Below, piece by piece: positions 36,327-44,843 of a stretch of DNA of 64,000 bases; within the stretch, counting starts at the first letter, position 1; each line of letters starts with the position of its first letter. The notes under the pieces were generated by a model. That model was not told the origin of the DNA, did not search any database, and saw only the letters and a program-made list of their open reading frames with translations. Made by a program: the position numbers and the translations under genes. The DNA comes from Bradyrhizobium sp. Ghvi (GTDB lineage Bacteria > Pseudomonadota > Alphaproteobacteria > Rhizobiales > Xanthobacteraceae): the NCBI RefSeq assembly GCF_900115265.1, contig NZ_FOVU01000011.1:62001-126000 (forward strand), in the 5' to 3' direction.

Positions 36327-37322
36327 ATGACCGGCGACCTTGGCAAATCCAACCATCGCAGTGACGTGTCGAAGCAAGTTGATCCGCGGCAGGTCGCTGA
36401 CCAAAGCTCCGGGACGAACACAAAGGGACTACATCGGCGGGCATTCTTGGCCGCCGGCGCAACCGCTACGGCCCTCGCTGCCAGCCCGAGCTTCGCGCAG
36501 AACCAGCCGCCGGTTGCGCCTGCTCCGACCGTCCAGGCGGCAATGCCGGGCAATGTCAGGGTGGAACGGCTGGACGGTTCGATTCTCACGATCGGCATTC
36601 GCCAGGACGGTGACCGTGTCGAACTGTCGAGTGTTATCGGCTTGGGCCGTTTGATGTACATGCTCGATCACGACGACGCCCTGCGTGTCGCGGTGCTCTA
36701 TTCCCAGGGTCCCGACTTCATCGGCGGCATCTTGGACGCCGACAGCTGGGCACCCGTGCTGCGGACTGGCCGCTTCCCGGAAATTCCCCAATTCGTAAAT
36801 CCGGTCGGCACCATCCCGCCGCGGCGAGAGAAGCCGCTTGTTGTCGCCGTGCAGGGCAAATGCCAAGGCGCAGGCCACGAGCTGTTCCTCGCCGCCGATA
36901 TCAGGGTCGCCGCCAGCAACACCGTCTTCGCACAACCTGAAGTCACCCGCGGCCACTTCCCGGCCGGTGGCGCGCCGATCACGTTTGTCCGCGAAGCGGG
37001 CTGGGCGAATGCGATGCGTTACATGCTGACGGGCGACGAATGGGGTGCCGACGAGGCTTACCGAATGGGTCTCGTGCAATTCGTGACGCCGCCCGGAAAG
37101 CAACTCGATCGCGCCATCGAGGTCGCTCGCAAGATCTCCGCAGCAGCTCCGCTTGGCATTCGTGCCACCATGAATTCGGCGCACCGTGCGCTCAGCGAGG
37201 GTCAGGAGGCGGCATATGCGGCGCTGTTTCCCGAACTTGCCCACCTTGCCCAGAGCGACGACCACGAAGAATATTTCCGCGCGCAAAGGGAGAAACGCGC
37301 CCCTGTCTTCCATGGACGCTGA
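36327..37322 (+). CDS. Tat-exported enoyl-CoA hydratase/isomerase (crotonase) family protein
   Basis: 331 aa from ATG 36327 with AGAGGAGC upstream. A polar N-extension precedes a twin-arginine signal (HRRAFLAAGATATALAASPSFA, read in parts). The crotonase core follows: YSQGPDFIGGILDAD, KPLVVAVQGKCQGAGHELFLAADIRVAAS, FAQPEVTRGHFPAGGA. Glutamates are present at both catalytic positions (GHEL and QPEV). An exported crotonase is unusual, because CoA thioesters are cytosolic; the substrate may not be a CoA ester, or the signal may be vestigial. Confidence 0.85.
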   Translation: MTGDLGKSNHRSDVSKQVDPRQVADQSSGTNTKGLHRRAFLAAGATATALAASPSFAQNQPPVAPAPTVQAAMPGNVRVERLDGSILTIGIRQDGDRVELSSVIGLGRLMYMLDHDDALRVAVLYSQGPDFIGGILDADSWAPVLRTGRFPEIPQFVNPVGTIPPRREKPLVVAVQGKCQGAGHELFLAADIRVAASNTVFAQPEVTRGHFPAGGAPITFVREAGWANAMRYMLTGDEWGADEAYRMGLVQFVTPPGKQLDRAIEVARKISAAAPLGIRATMNSAHRALSEGQEAAYAALFPELAHLAQSDDHEEYFRAQREKRAPVFHGR

Positions 37323-37399
37323 CTTTGTACTGATTCATTCGCGGCAACCGCCTCATGCGGCTTCGGTCAGTGCCAGCCGCGAGGAGATCGAGCGCACTG

Positions 37400-37699
37400 T
37401 CACCGCGCGCCGGCGACGAGCGCGGCAGCAGCGAAGCCAACAGCCAACGCCGCCCACTCCTTGCGCGTCACGATCATCACGGTCAGCGAAGCCGTGCAGC
37501 CGACGATGCTCGCCAGCCCACCTTCGAGGCAGGCTGCTGCCACGAAGGCAACGAAGAGATTCCCGGGGGCCAGTTGGAAGAACCTTGCCAATGCACTGCC
37601 CTCTCGCATCAAACTCCCTGCGAGAAACCCTCCTGACCGCAAGGCATAGCTGACGAGCCCCAGCACACCGATCGCCGCCAGGGTGTGCCACTCAGGCAT
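37400..37699 (-). CDS. azlD: AzlD family branched-chain amino acid transport subunit
   Basis: 99 aa with three to four hydrophobic helices (SYALRSGGFLAGSLM; LAPGNLFVAFVAAAC; GCTASLTVMIVT). Partner of AzlC. It overlaps the azlC stop by 8 bases. Shorter than some homologues but covers the domain. Confidence 0.88.
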   Translation of the reverse strand: MPEWHTLAAIGVLGLVSYALRSGGFLAGSLMREGSALARFFQLAPGNLFVAFVAAACLEGGLASIVGCTASLTVMIVTRKEWAALAVGFAAAALVAGAR

Positions 37700-38411
37700 T
37701 GTCGCCGCGCATCATGCTGAAGCTGGTGCCAACAGCGCCGCCGGCCAGCATGGCCCAATTCGGCGAGACCAGGCTGCCGACAAGAAGCGCGCCCGCAGCC
37801 GACAGCAGCCAAGGCAGAACAGAACGCGCGCCACGCCACTGGGTCGGCAGCAGGGTCACGATGAACGCTGCAGGGAGCAAAGCCGCGGCGACCGAAATCG
37901 GGCCACCAGGCGCCAGCGGCAGGCCGTAGCCAAGGGCGGTCCCGCCCATCCAGCCGACAGCCATGGGCACGTTCGCGCCCAAGAGATAGCCGATATCAGC
38001 ATCATTGCTTTCTGCGTCCGCTGAAGTCATGAGCCAGGAGGCGTCCGCCAGCAGAAACAGGATTGGCAGCGTGATGCGCTTTCTGAGTTTGCCGAAGATC
38101 TGGTAGAGGTGAGCGCCCATGACGAGATACCGCGCATTTGTCGCGATACAGGCTACGGCCATCGGGATGATCGGCGGGACCGGGGCCCATAGGCCGAGAG
38201 TGACGGCCTGCGCCGTGGCAGAGTAGACGACGACGCTAAACAGCACTGAAGGCACGAAGCCAAGCCCGACACCGCGATAGGCGACACCCATGACCACGCC
38301 AGCCACGCCATTGCTCAGCAGAAACGGAAGCGCCGCGAGCAGACCGCGCCGAACCCCCGCGCGTGAGCAGATGGCCTTGGCCGACGACGCCGGTTGCGTT
38401 GTAATGGTCAT
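37692..38411 (-). CDS. azlC: AzlC family branched-chain amino acid exporter subunit
   Basis: 239 aa. Multi-spanning, with ALPFLLSNGVAGVVMGVAYRGVG and FSVVVYSATAQAVTLGLW, a family signature. With AzlD it exports branched-chain amino acids or azaleucine-like analogues. A near-perfect inverted repeat covers its start (38402-38419) and the divergent CGNR regulator follows. Confidence 0.9.
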   Translation of the reverse strand: MTITTQPASSAKAICSRAGVRRGLLAALPFLLSNGVAGVVMGVAYRGVGLGFVPSVLFSVVVYSATAQAVTLGLWAPVPPIIPMAVACIATNARYLVMGAHLYQIFGKLRKRITLPILFLLADASWLMTSADAESNDADIGYLLGANVPMAVGWMGGTALGYGLPLAPGGPISVAAALLPAAFIVTLLPTQWRGARSVLPWLLSAAGALLVGSLVSPNWAMLAGGAVGTSFSMMRGDNA

Positions 38412-38419
38412 GACCGTTA
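38402..38419. promoter_or_regulatory. Operator-like inverted repeat over the azlC start
   Basis: TAATGGTCATGACCGTTA is an 18-base inverted repeat with one imperfect pair, centred on GGTCATGACC. It overlaps the azlC ATG and lies 22 bases upstream of the divergent regulator's ATG, so one bound protein could repress both. Confidence 0.55.
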
Positions 38420-38441
38420 TATAGGCCCGGCAGGCTCAACT

Positions 38442-39065
38442 ATGTCAAGAGATCCCCAGCGCGCAGCGACGCAATTTTTCGGCGGACGAGTCTGTCTCGA
38501 TTTCGCCAATACGTTGGATTGGCGGACATCTGCTGATCCGCAGGAGCTGATCCCCGACTACGCCGCCTTTCTCGGCTGGTGCGGCCGCCGGAGAACCTTG
38601 TCACCTCAGGCGATCACGGCGCTCGAACTCATCGCCCGGAAGAAGCCGGATGCCGCCGCCGCCGCGCAAGCCGAGCTGCTGTCGCTGCGTGCAGAGATCT
38701 GGAGCATCTGCGATGCGCTCCGCCGTAGCGAGCGAACCGACCTGGCAGTCGTCAATGCGCTGCTCGCACAAGCCCCGCCACAGCCGCCTCTCGTTCGCAC
38801 CGGCGGCTCGTATCTGCACAACCTTTCGGGCAAGACTCTCTCCGAACCGCTCTGGCCCATCCTGTGGTCCCTGACGGCGGTTCTAACCTCGGCCGATGCC
38901 TCGCGCATCGGCTGCTGCCAGGCCAACGGTTGCGGCTGGTTCTATGTCGACGAAAGCCCAAACCGAACCCGGCTGTGGTGTTCAAGCGAAGTCTGCGGAA
39001 ATCGCGAGCGGGCACGACGGGCGTATGCCAAGCGCAGAAAGAAAGTCGCCGGCAAGGGAGGCTGA
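38442..39065 (+). CDS. CGNR zinc-finger transcriptional regulator (ABATE domain)
   Basis: 207 aa from ATG 38442. ABATE-type N-terminal domain starting FFGGRVCLDFANTLDWR and a C-terminal CGNR zinc finger (CCQANGCGWFYVDESPNRTRLWCSSEVCGNR, read in parts) ending in a basic tail that contacts DNA. The cysteine pairs are intact. Divergent from azlCD, which it probably regulates. Confidence 0.92.
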   Translation: MSRDPQRAATQFFGGRVCLDFANTLDWRTSADPQELIPDYAAFLGWCGRRRTLSPQAITALELIARKKPDAAAAAQAELLSLRAEIWSICDALRRSERTDLAVVNALLAQAPPQPPLVRTGGSYLHNLSGKTLSEPLWPILWSLTAVLTSADASRIGCCQANGCGWFYVDESPNRTRLWCSSEVCGNRERARRAYAKRRKKVAGKGG

Positions 39066-39099
39066 GTCCTTGAGGGGAATTGGCCACCACGAAATTCGG

Positions 39100-39113
39100 G
39101 ACAGTGCACTAAA
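39100..39113 (+). repeat. Left copy of 14-bp direct repeat flanking the island
   Basis: GACAGTGCACTAAA, identical to 43389-43402, in the intergenic DNA just after the CGNR gene. The centre AGTGCACT is a palindrome. Confidence 0.6.
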
Positions 39114-39300
39114 AGCCCACGCATCACTGCCGTGGGCCCGCCTGACAGAAAGCGTGAATTCAACGCACCATCACCGAAATCGGAAGAGCAAGGGTGGGTT
39201 CGCCGTAGCGACCACTATTCTTCGGCCGGCCAGCACCGGTGCGCTGACCTCCGCGCTTCAAAGATTGAGATATCTGCATGCTCGAAATGGTGCGCCGACG

Positions 39301-39447
39301 TCAGCCATGCGTCAAACGAAACCAGTAAGCAGCGAGGAAGACGAAAAAGCCGACCGCAATGATGATGGCGGCAATGATGCCCAGGGCGCCTTTAGCGCTG
39401 AGACTCAGGTTGCGGTATTTGATTTGAAGCTCGGGCAGGTCTGACAT
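39301..39447 (-). CDS. Small membrane protein
   Basis: 48 aa from ATG 39447; an in-frame ATG at 39519 would add 24 residues with a weak AGG site. A polar head (MSDLPELQIKYRNLSLSAKG) precedes one transmembrane helix (ALGIIAAIIIAVGFFVFLAAY). Cytoplasmic N-terminus likely. It belongs to the accessory segment; similar one-helix proteins occur in plasmid and island DNA. Confidence 0.5.
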   Translation of the reverse strand: MSDLPELQIKYRNLSLSAKGALGIIAAIIIAVGFFVFLAAYWFRLTHG

Positions 39448-39762
39448 GAACACAGCTCTCCATTGAAGTTGGATCAGCTGTATCCTCAGCTCCCTTTGCC
39501 CTTTCGGACTAAGATTCATAAGACCTAAAATTTCGAGGCTCGCAACGAGATTGATTCACACTTGGGCATCAAAAAATTTGATTTTCCAAGGGGTGTTAAC
39601 AGCATTGAGACTAAGTGTTGGAATCACTGTGATTTTTCGAGTCTCGTTTCACAGGGTAACCCCACCCAGAAGGCTTTTACAAAACTGGGGACAAGTCCAG
39701 TCGAACGCATAACCAGCCATCTGCTCTACTTACGCGACCACCCATTAAACTAATGCCGATCG
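39448..39762. other. AT-rich intergenic, no gene seen
   Basis: About 315 bases, visibly poorer in GC than the surroundings (for example AAAAAATTTGATTTT near 39570). It marks acquired DNA. No ribosome-binding site with a coding frame; short hairpins only. Confidence 0.55.
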
Positions 39763-40073
39763 CTATCTGCGGGGCCACAGCAGGTAGATTAGGATGGCCC
39801 CCTCTATGAAGACCAACCAGAGCAGCCCTCGCAGGATCGACTGCACCTCCTTCAGAGCTGCAAGGGTCTGCTTTTGGATGCTCTGGGAGGTGTCGTGGAT
39901 GTCGCGTAGCCGGGACTCGATGAACCGCAGCCCTTAAGCTGGTGCCACAGCGACCTGCCCACGTCGCCGACAGGTGCTTGCTCTTGCTGCATCAGGGCGT
40001 CGAGTGCTTCCCAGTCGAGCCTCTCCATGAGGTCGTGGAGCTTCTCCTGATGCTCGTCCATGAAACGCGCCAT
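39763..40073 (-). pseudogene. Frameshifted coiled-coil/membrane protein
   Basis: The first frame from ATG 40073 gives a coiled coil (MARFMDEHQEKLHDLMERLD) up to about 39930. A second frame, shifted by -1, carries LRFIESRLRDIHDTSQSIQ and a C-terminal transmembrane helix (LLWLVFIEGAILIYLLW) to the stop at 39763. The 311-base span lacks one base for a single frame, and both halves look coding, so I read one broken gene. A sequencing error or frameshifted translation is possible, but the site is not a standard slippery heptamer. Confidence 0.6.
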
Positions 40074-40145
40074 GTGCGAAGACGGCCTACATAGTCCATG
40101 AGGCGAGATCTAATGGCCCTCCGCAAGTGAGACACGATAATTACA

Positions 40146-40799
40146 GTGGCGGGACGCCGTGCAAGCTTTTTTGTCATCTCAACCGGGAGTATAACCCGGC
40201 TTTTGGAGATTGAAAATGAGTTGGCCTCGTACCGTGTTGCGCCCTTTGACAGCGTCCACGCACTCGGTGTTGTTAGCATCAACTACGCCAGATTCGAATT
40301 AACGCACGTGTGGATGTTAGCAGCCGTCGGCAACATGAAGGAGCGCCAAGCTGCGGTGATATCAGCGCGCACCAACCCGAGCGATCGCGTCAAGCTCATC
40401 GAAACGTTCATAACTCATGCGGAATGGTCTGATGAGGCGCTAGCGGCCATCAAGCACTACCTCAAGGCGATGGGCATATTGACGACGAACAGGAATGTTT
40501 TGGTTCACTCGAACATGGTCGAGGCATGGAAGGATCAGACGGCGATCTATTCAATATCCAGGAAGGGAACGACCAACATAATTCGATCCTCGCTAGAGGA
40601 AATAAGACAGGTGGCTGATGACCTAAACGAGTACTTTGATTTCGGCCACATGCTATCGAATTATATAGCGTCCGAAGTCCACCGTGCCGCTTTGGAGGCC
40701 GGAATGATGGTCGTCTCCAAAGTCCCGCCCTTACCGCCGATGCCCTTCACATTGATCCTAGCCAGCGTTCAAAGGCGTAGGCCAGAAACCCTGTTTTGA
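40146..40799 (+). CDS. HEPN-motif protein of the island cassette
   Basis: 217 aa from GTG 40146 (no clear ribosome-binding site). Mostly helical. The motif Arg116-Asn-Val-Leu-Val-His121 in NRNVLVHSN fits the R-x4-6-H signature of HEPN RNases, common in toxins and abortive-infection proteins. The family is not recognised by name. Codons are less GC-biased than in flanking genes, a sign of transfer. First gene of a three-gene row with the nuclease-like gene 44 bases on. Alternative: a non-catalytic helical adaptor with a chance motif. Confidence 0.7.
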   Translation: MAGRRASFFVISTGSITRLLEIENELASYRVAPFDSVHALGVVSINYARFELTHVWMLAAVGNMKERQAAVISARTNPSDRVKLIETFITHAEWSDEALAAIKHYLKAMGILTTNRNVLVHSNMVEAWKDQTAIYSISRKGTTNIIRSSLEEIRQVADDLNEYFDFGHMLSNYIASEVHRAALEAGMMVVSKVPPLPPMPFTLILASVQRRRPETLF

Positions 40800-40843
40800 A
40801 CGTGGTAAAGGTGGTATTGGCGCTCTAGATTTCTGGATGACCT

Positions 40844-42082
40844 ATGCCTTTTTTCCTCGACCAAGAACCCGTCAGTGAAACGCTGTTCAGCGACCGATCC
40901 CTGTCAGCACTCATCGACATGCAAAACGGCCGCGCTGAGAACGTCGTCGCGGAATACGGCAGCGATGCCTTGCTGTCGACACCGACCGAGGACATCGTCG
41001 AGCAGGCCTACGACGTTTGCCATCTCGAAGTCCCTGTCCTGCTGGAAGACAAGACCTATCAGGCCGACCCACGTGAGGTGACGCGGCAGGTCCGGGATTA
41101 TGGCCAAATGGTCGGCGTCCAGGGCTTTCAGTATAGGATTACAGTCCCATTCGAAGGGCACCTTGGGCTGTTCCGGCATTCCTCCTCGCTGTCAATCGGC
41201 GACTCGCCGCGGGCGAAGGCCAACGAAGATGGAATCACCCTCACGGCCTCGGGCTACAACCTCACCAAGGACGAGCTGCAGGCTCACTTCAAAAAGGTCA
41301 TTGACGCCATCAAATTGAGGCTGAGCGGCCAGGAGAAGGTCGTAAAGCCGTTCAACGAGGCGCTGAGGCCCAAGGTCCGCAATCTCGTGGAGGAGCGCAA
41401 GAAGGGCATTTTGGCGGCCCGGAATATCGCCGAGTCCCTAGGCTATCCGATGGTGCGCGCCGGTCACGTCCCCATGACCCATGTCCCTGCTCAAATGCGG
41501 CGCCGGATCAGACCGTCGCTTCCTCCCCAGACCTCGACCTACACCCCCGAGCCCGCCCTTGAAGAGGCGGAGTACCAGCACATCCTCAAGATCATCGACG
41601 ACATGTCGGTGATGATGGAGCGCAGCCCCACGGCGTTCGAGCGCTTGGAGGAAGAGCACCTCAGGGATTTTTATCTTGTCGTCCTCAATGGCCATTACGA
41701 GGGCCGCGCGACGGGCGAGACCTTCAACGCCAGCGGCAAGACGGACATCCTGATCCGGGAAAACAACCGCAATGTATTCATCGCTGAATGCAAGTACTGG
41801 CATGGCCCCCAAACGCTAACGGACGCCCTCGACCAGCTCCTCGGTTATCTAACCTGGCGCGACACCAAAGCCGCGCTAATCATGTTCAACCGCAACAAGA
41901 ACTTCACCGCCATGGTCAAGAAGATGGTGGAGACCTCGAGCGAGCATCCGAGTTGCAAACGCGATCCGGTTCAGGAAACGGAGACCCGGTACCGTTACGT
42001 CTTCGCCAGCAAGGACGATCCCGCGCGGCAGATCATTTTGACTGTCATGGCGGTGAACGTCCCCAACCCGAGTGATGAATGA
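40844..42082 (+). CDS. Putative PD-(D/E)XK nuclease, island cassette
   Basis: 412 aa from ATG 40844. The first 270 residues are not recognised. The C-terminal part has a PD-(D/E)XK core: Asp301 in SGKTDILIR, then Glu315-Cys-Lys317 in FIAECKYWHG, followed by a helical DALDQLLGYLTWR and a strand ALIMFN. Spacing and context fit Mrr/restriction-type nucleases; the N-terminal region may sense or bind. The stop overlaps the next start by ATGA. It is expected to cleave DNA, or RNA if it acts with the HEPN partners. Confidence 0.8.
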   Translation: MPFFLDQEPVSETLFSDRSLSALIDMQNGRAENVVAEYGSDALLSTPTEDIVEQAYDVCHLEVPVLLEDKTYQADPREVTRQVRDYGQMVGVQGFQYRITVPFEGHLGLFRHSSSLSIGDSPRAKANEDGITLTASGYNLTKDELQAHFKKVIDAIKLRLSGQEKVVKPFNEALRPKVRNLVEERKKGILAARNIAESLGYPMVRAGHVPMTHVPAQMRRRIRPSLPPQTSTYTPEPALEEAEYQHILKIIDDMSVMMERSPTAFERLEEEHLRDFYLVVLNGHYEGRATGETFNASGKTDILIRENNRNVFIAECKYWHGPQTLTDALDQLLGYLTWRDTKAALIMFNRNKNFTAMVKKMVETSSEHPSCKRDPVQETETRYRYVFASKDDPARQIILTVMAVNVPNPSDE

Positions 42083-43245
42083 CCTGGGTCCCGATATTCT
42101 TGATGCCCAATCTCCGCGTCGGCCATGAGCTGATCGCCAACGAGATGGCCATCGTCCCTGTAGACGATGAACGCATCACTGAATATGCAAAGCAGTTCCC
42201 GGATTTCCGCCGCTTCGTCCGCAAGTTCACCGATCCGTTCGGGAGACGCATCGCGCCAGGCATTCTGCTGCTCAACACAAACGCACCACCTACGTTCCGA
42301 ACAATCGAGGCGGTATCCAGTTTCCGCGACCTTCTCACCCTCTCTGTCGTACCCCTGCAGAGGGCCCGGGGGATAATCCACGGTCACTCCCATCACATCC
42401 AGTATTCGGACTATTTCGACTTTTATCCGTGGACCTTCAACGACCAGAATGGGCATCTCGTTTGCAACACACCGGGTCTCGTCGGCTTACACGAGGTCAG
42501 CGCCTTCAAGGGACAGTCTTCGCCAATCCTTTCGGCCCTCGATTTCAACCGCATTGACGTCGATGCCCCGCTCCTAAAAGCTCTCATGGCGCGATGGTGT
42601 ATCCGCTATTCGACCCTAAAGCCCGAGTGGGCCGACCGCGCTCTCTTCCGATCCCTCAACATGGCCATGGCTGCGTCAAAGATGCCGGCCGGCGCTGACG
42701 TGACCAACTTCGACTTGGGGCGCAACTTGGGCCTCTGGGTGAGCGCCTTCGAGATCTTGACCCATACCGGCCAGGAGAAGCTTCGGTTAGCCCACGTCTA
42801 CGACAAGGTCGGCGGAGCACCTTGGCGGAGTAAGAAGACCAAACGGAAGGTGTTCAGCCCTCATCATTCACAGGTGAAGCGCAATCTCGGGTGCTGGATC
42901 TACGGCGAAATTTACCGCGTCCGAAACCACTTCATTCACGGGGAGCCGGTTGCCGCGAATAGTCTCATCGTCAAGCGGTCCCGGCGAAACCTGTTCTCCT
43001 ACGCGCCCATGCTTTACCGCATGTTGCTTACAGGGTTCTTGAACCTGCCAGAGCCTTCGAGCATTCAGGGAACGGAATGGTCGCGAGAGCGGTTCGACTT
43101 GACCGCAAATCAAGGCGACATCGAGGACGCTCTCCTAACCGTACTGGTCACTGAGGCTGAGTACCGCGCCCACCGGGAGGCGAAGATGGCCCGCGTTCGG
43201 ATGCGGTCGCGGCAGGCCACGCCGCCACAGACACAGCCTAGCTGA
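42079..43245 (+). CDS. HEPN-motif protein coupled to the nuclease
   Basis: 388 aa from ATG 42079, overlapping the nuclease stop by 4 bases. Long N-terminal domain not recognised (MTWVPIFLMPNLRVGHELIA). Near the middle is a helical stretch with GLWVSAFEILTHTG, then IYRVRNHFIHGEPV, where Arg282-x4-His287 fits the HEPN active site and the surrounding pattern recalls Apea-like HEPN domains. The C-tail is basic. The coupled translation implies that the nuclease and this protein work in a fixed ratio. Confidence 0.75.
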   Translation: MTWVPIFLMPNLRVGHELIANEMAIVPVDDERITEYAKQFPDFRRFVRKFTDPFGRRIAPGILLLNTNAPPTFRTIEAVSSFRDLLTLSVVPLQRARGIIHGHSHHIQYSDYFDFYPWTFNDQNGHLVCNTPGLVGLHEVSAFKGQSSPILSALDFNRIDVDAPLLKALMARWCIRYSTLKPEWADRALFRSLNMAMAASKMPAGADVTNFDLGRNLGLWVSAFEILTHTGQEKLRLAHVYDKVGGAPWRSKKTKRKVFSPHHSQVKRNLGCWIYGEIYRVRNHFIHGEPVAANSLIVKRSRRNLFSYAPMLYRMLLTGFLNLPEPSSIQGTEWSRERFDLTANQGDIEDALLTVLVTEAEYRAHREAKMARVRMRSRQATPPQTQPS

Positions 43246-43629
43246 GTACCCGTGATGCCAGCCGCAGGCGCCGAGCGCTGCCCAGCCCACCGCAAGCAGC
43301 ATTAGATCTGTCCATACGCAATCACGCTGTTGTTGCTTACTCATGGTCGTTGGCCTGGCTGCAGGCAGCCTTCATCTCCGATCACGATGACAGTGCACTA
43401 AATCTGCCCGCCATCGCCACCCTGCAGGCTTTGGGCCGATGAAGACGGATAAGCATCAGGCATTTGGTACACCGTCATCGTAGTTCGACGGCCCTCAACG
43501 GGCGGATTCGCTGTCGCCGCCCGTATAATTCTGGACCACCCCGGACAACGTCTTGGCAGAACGCACTGCTATACTTCACCCTTTGACGGTCAGGCTGAGT
43601 CTTGTCGAACTTCCTGAGGAAATCCATCA
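43246..43629. other. Intergenic with second direct repeat
   Basis: About 380 bases between the cassette and the pentapeptide-repeat gene. It holds the 14-bp repeat at 43389 and nothing else I can support; a minus-strand ORF from 43344 has no ribosome-binding site and overlaps the cassette gene. Confidence 0.5.
43389..43402 (+). repeat. Right copy of 14-bp direct repeat
   Basis: GACAGTGCACTAAA, same orientation as at 39100. The two bracket about 4.3 kb containing the HEPN/nuclease cassette, the frameshifted gene and a small membrane gene. Confidence 0.6.
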
Positions 43630-44747
43630 ATGCAGATCATCGTCGGGCTACTAGTCCTAATTCTTGCGTGCGTACTCGCCCTAGTATCCCGTCGTCCCAC
43701 CGGCGCTGCATGGTCGACATTTTGCTCATTGAGGTTCGCCCAATCACGGTGGAAGAAGCGTGTCGCAGTAGGCGTTTCTAAATCCGTGGCTGCTGTGAGC
43801 ATCATCGCAAGCGGATACGCTTACATATACTCGCTCGCCAATGAGGCCTATCAAAGAGGTGAGACCAATGCATCACTCCGCCTTACCAGCTTTGTTACCC
43901 TGGTTGGCGGGCAGCGGCCGGCGTTCGTAGCAGCCGTAAATGATTTTGCCACCGTCCAGAACGCTCCTAGCTATGAGGCGCCTTCTTTTTGGCGCGTGGG
44001 AAGTTGGTATCAATCGCACCGCCTAAACCGGCTGCTTCTTTCGAATTGGGCGATCTCATTCTTCGCGCAATGTGAACCTGCCACCTGTGGGCACGACAAA
44101 TTCCGAGTTGATCTCAGAGAGTCTCGATTAACGGCAGCGGATCTGATGCTTGTTAATCTCGACGATGCGGATTTAGGCTACGCAAGCGCTGCAGAAGTTC
44201 AATTTGTTGCTGCATCGCTTCGGAATTCGAGGTTGAGATCAGCGCGTCTCTCCAACGCGTCAATTGGAGGTGCAGATTTTACTGGCGCAAAGATGCGGAC
44301 CTGCGCGGAGTTAGGGCCAATGTTTTCTCGGAAGATGAGAACTCAACTCAATTTGTCGATGCGGACCTTCGCGGCGTAGATGCGACCGATGCAAACTTTG
44401 ACACTACGGTCTTTGACAATGCGAATTTGGGGCGATTTGACTGTTATGCGGTACAACGCGCTCGAGGTCGCGCATCCAACGACGACAGCGTTGGCGAACT
44501 ACGGACGCTTATGTCAGGTAGATCAAGCAAATTTATGAATGTCAGCGCAACGTTTGCAAAATTCCGTGGCGCCAATCTGAATGATATCGATTTTCAGAAT
44601 GCAAATTTGTTCGGCGCGGATTTTTCTGGGGCAAACCTCGCTAATGCTAATCTATCCGGAGCGAATCTGAACGCGGCCAAATACAACGCAGGAACGATTT
44701 GGCCAAAAGGGTTTAATCCAGTTGAAGCGGGAGCAACGCTCCAATAG
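43630..44747 (+). pseudogene. Pentapeptide-repeat membrane protein, frameshifted
   Basis: From ATG 43630 (GAGGAAAT upstream): a transmembrane helix (IIVGLLVLILACVLALVS), a second hydrophobic stretch near residue 55, a variable region with two Cys, then A(D/N)Lxx-type pentapeptide repeats. The first frame ends at 44379 in nonsense after Gly-Ala-Lys. The shifted frame starting GCG at 44295 continues the repeats (ADLRGVRANVF; VDADLRGVDATDANF; GANLNDIDFQNANLFGADFSGANL) to 44747. One base appears lost near 44290-44295. Repeats of this type form a right-handed beta-helix; some protect gyrase. May be a sequencing error. Confidence 0.7.
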
Positions 44748-44843
44748 CGCCTACCCCCTGCCCCTCGCCCCACTTTCCTGCTATCTCTCCCCCGCCGATC
44801 CGGCCCAAAGCAAAACCCTCCGTCCACCAAGGGAGCAAGAAAC

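Noticed and set aside
43135..43344. 69-residue minus-strand ORF (begins MSKQQQRDC)
   Set aside because: Overlaps the end of the cassette gene, lacks a ribosome-binding site and continues into its antisense.
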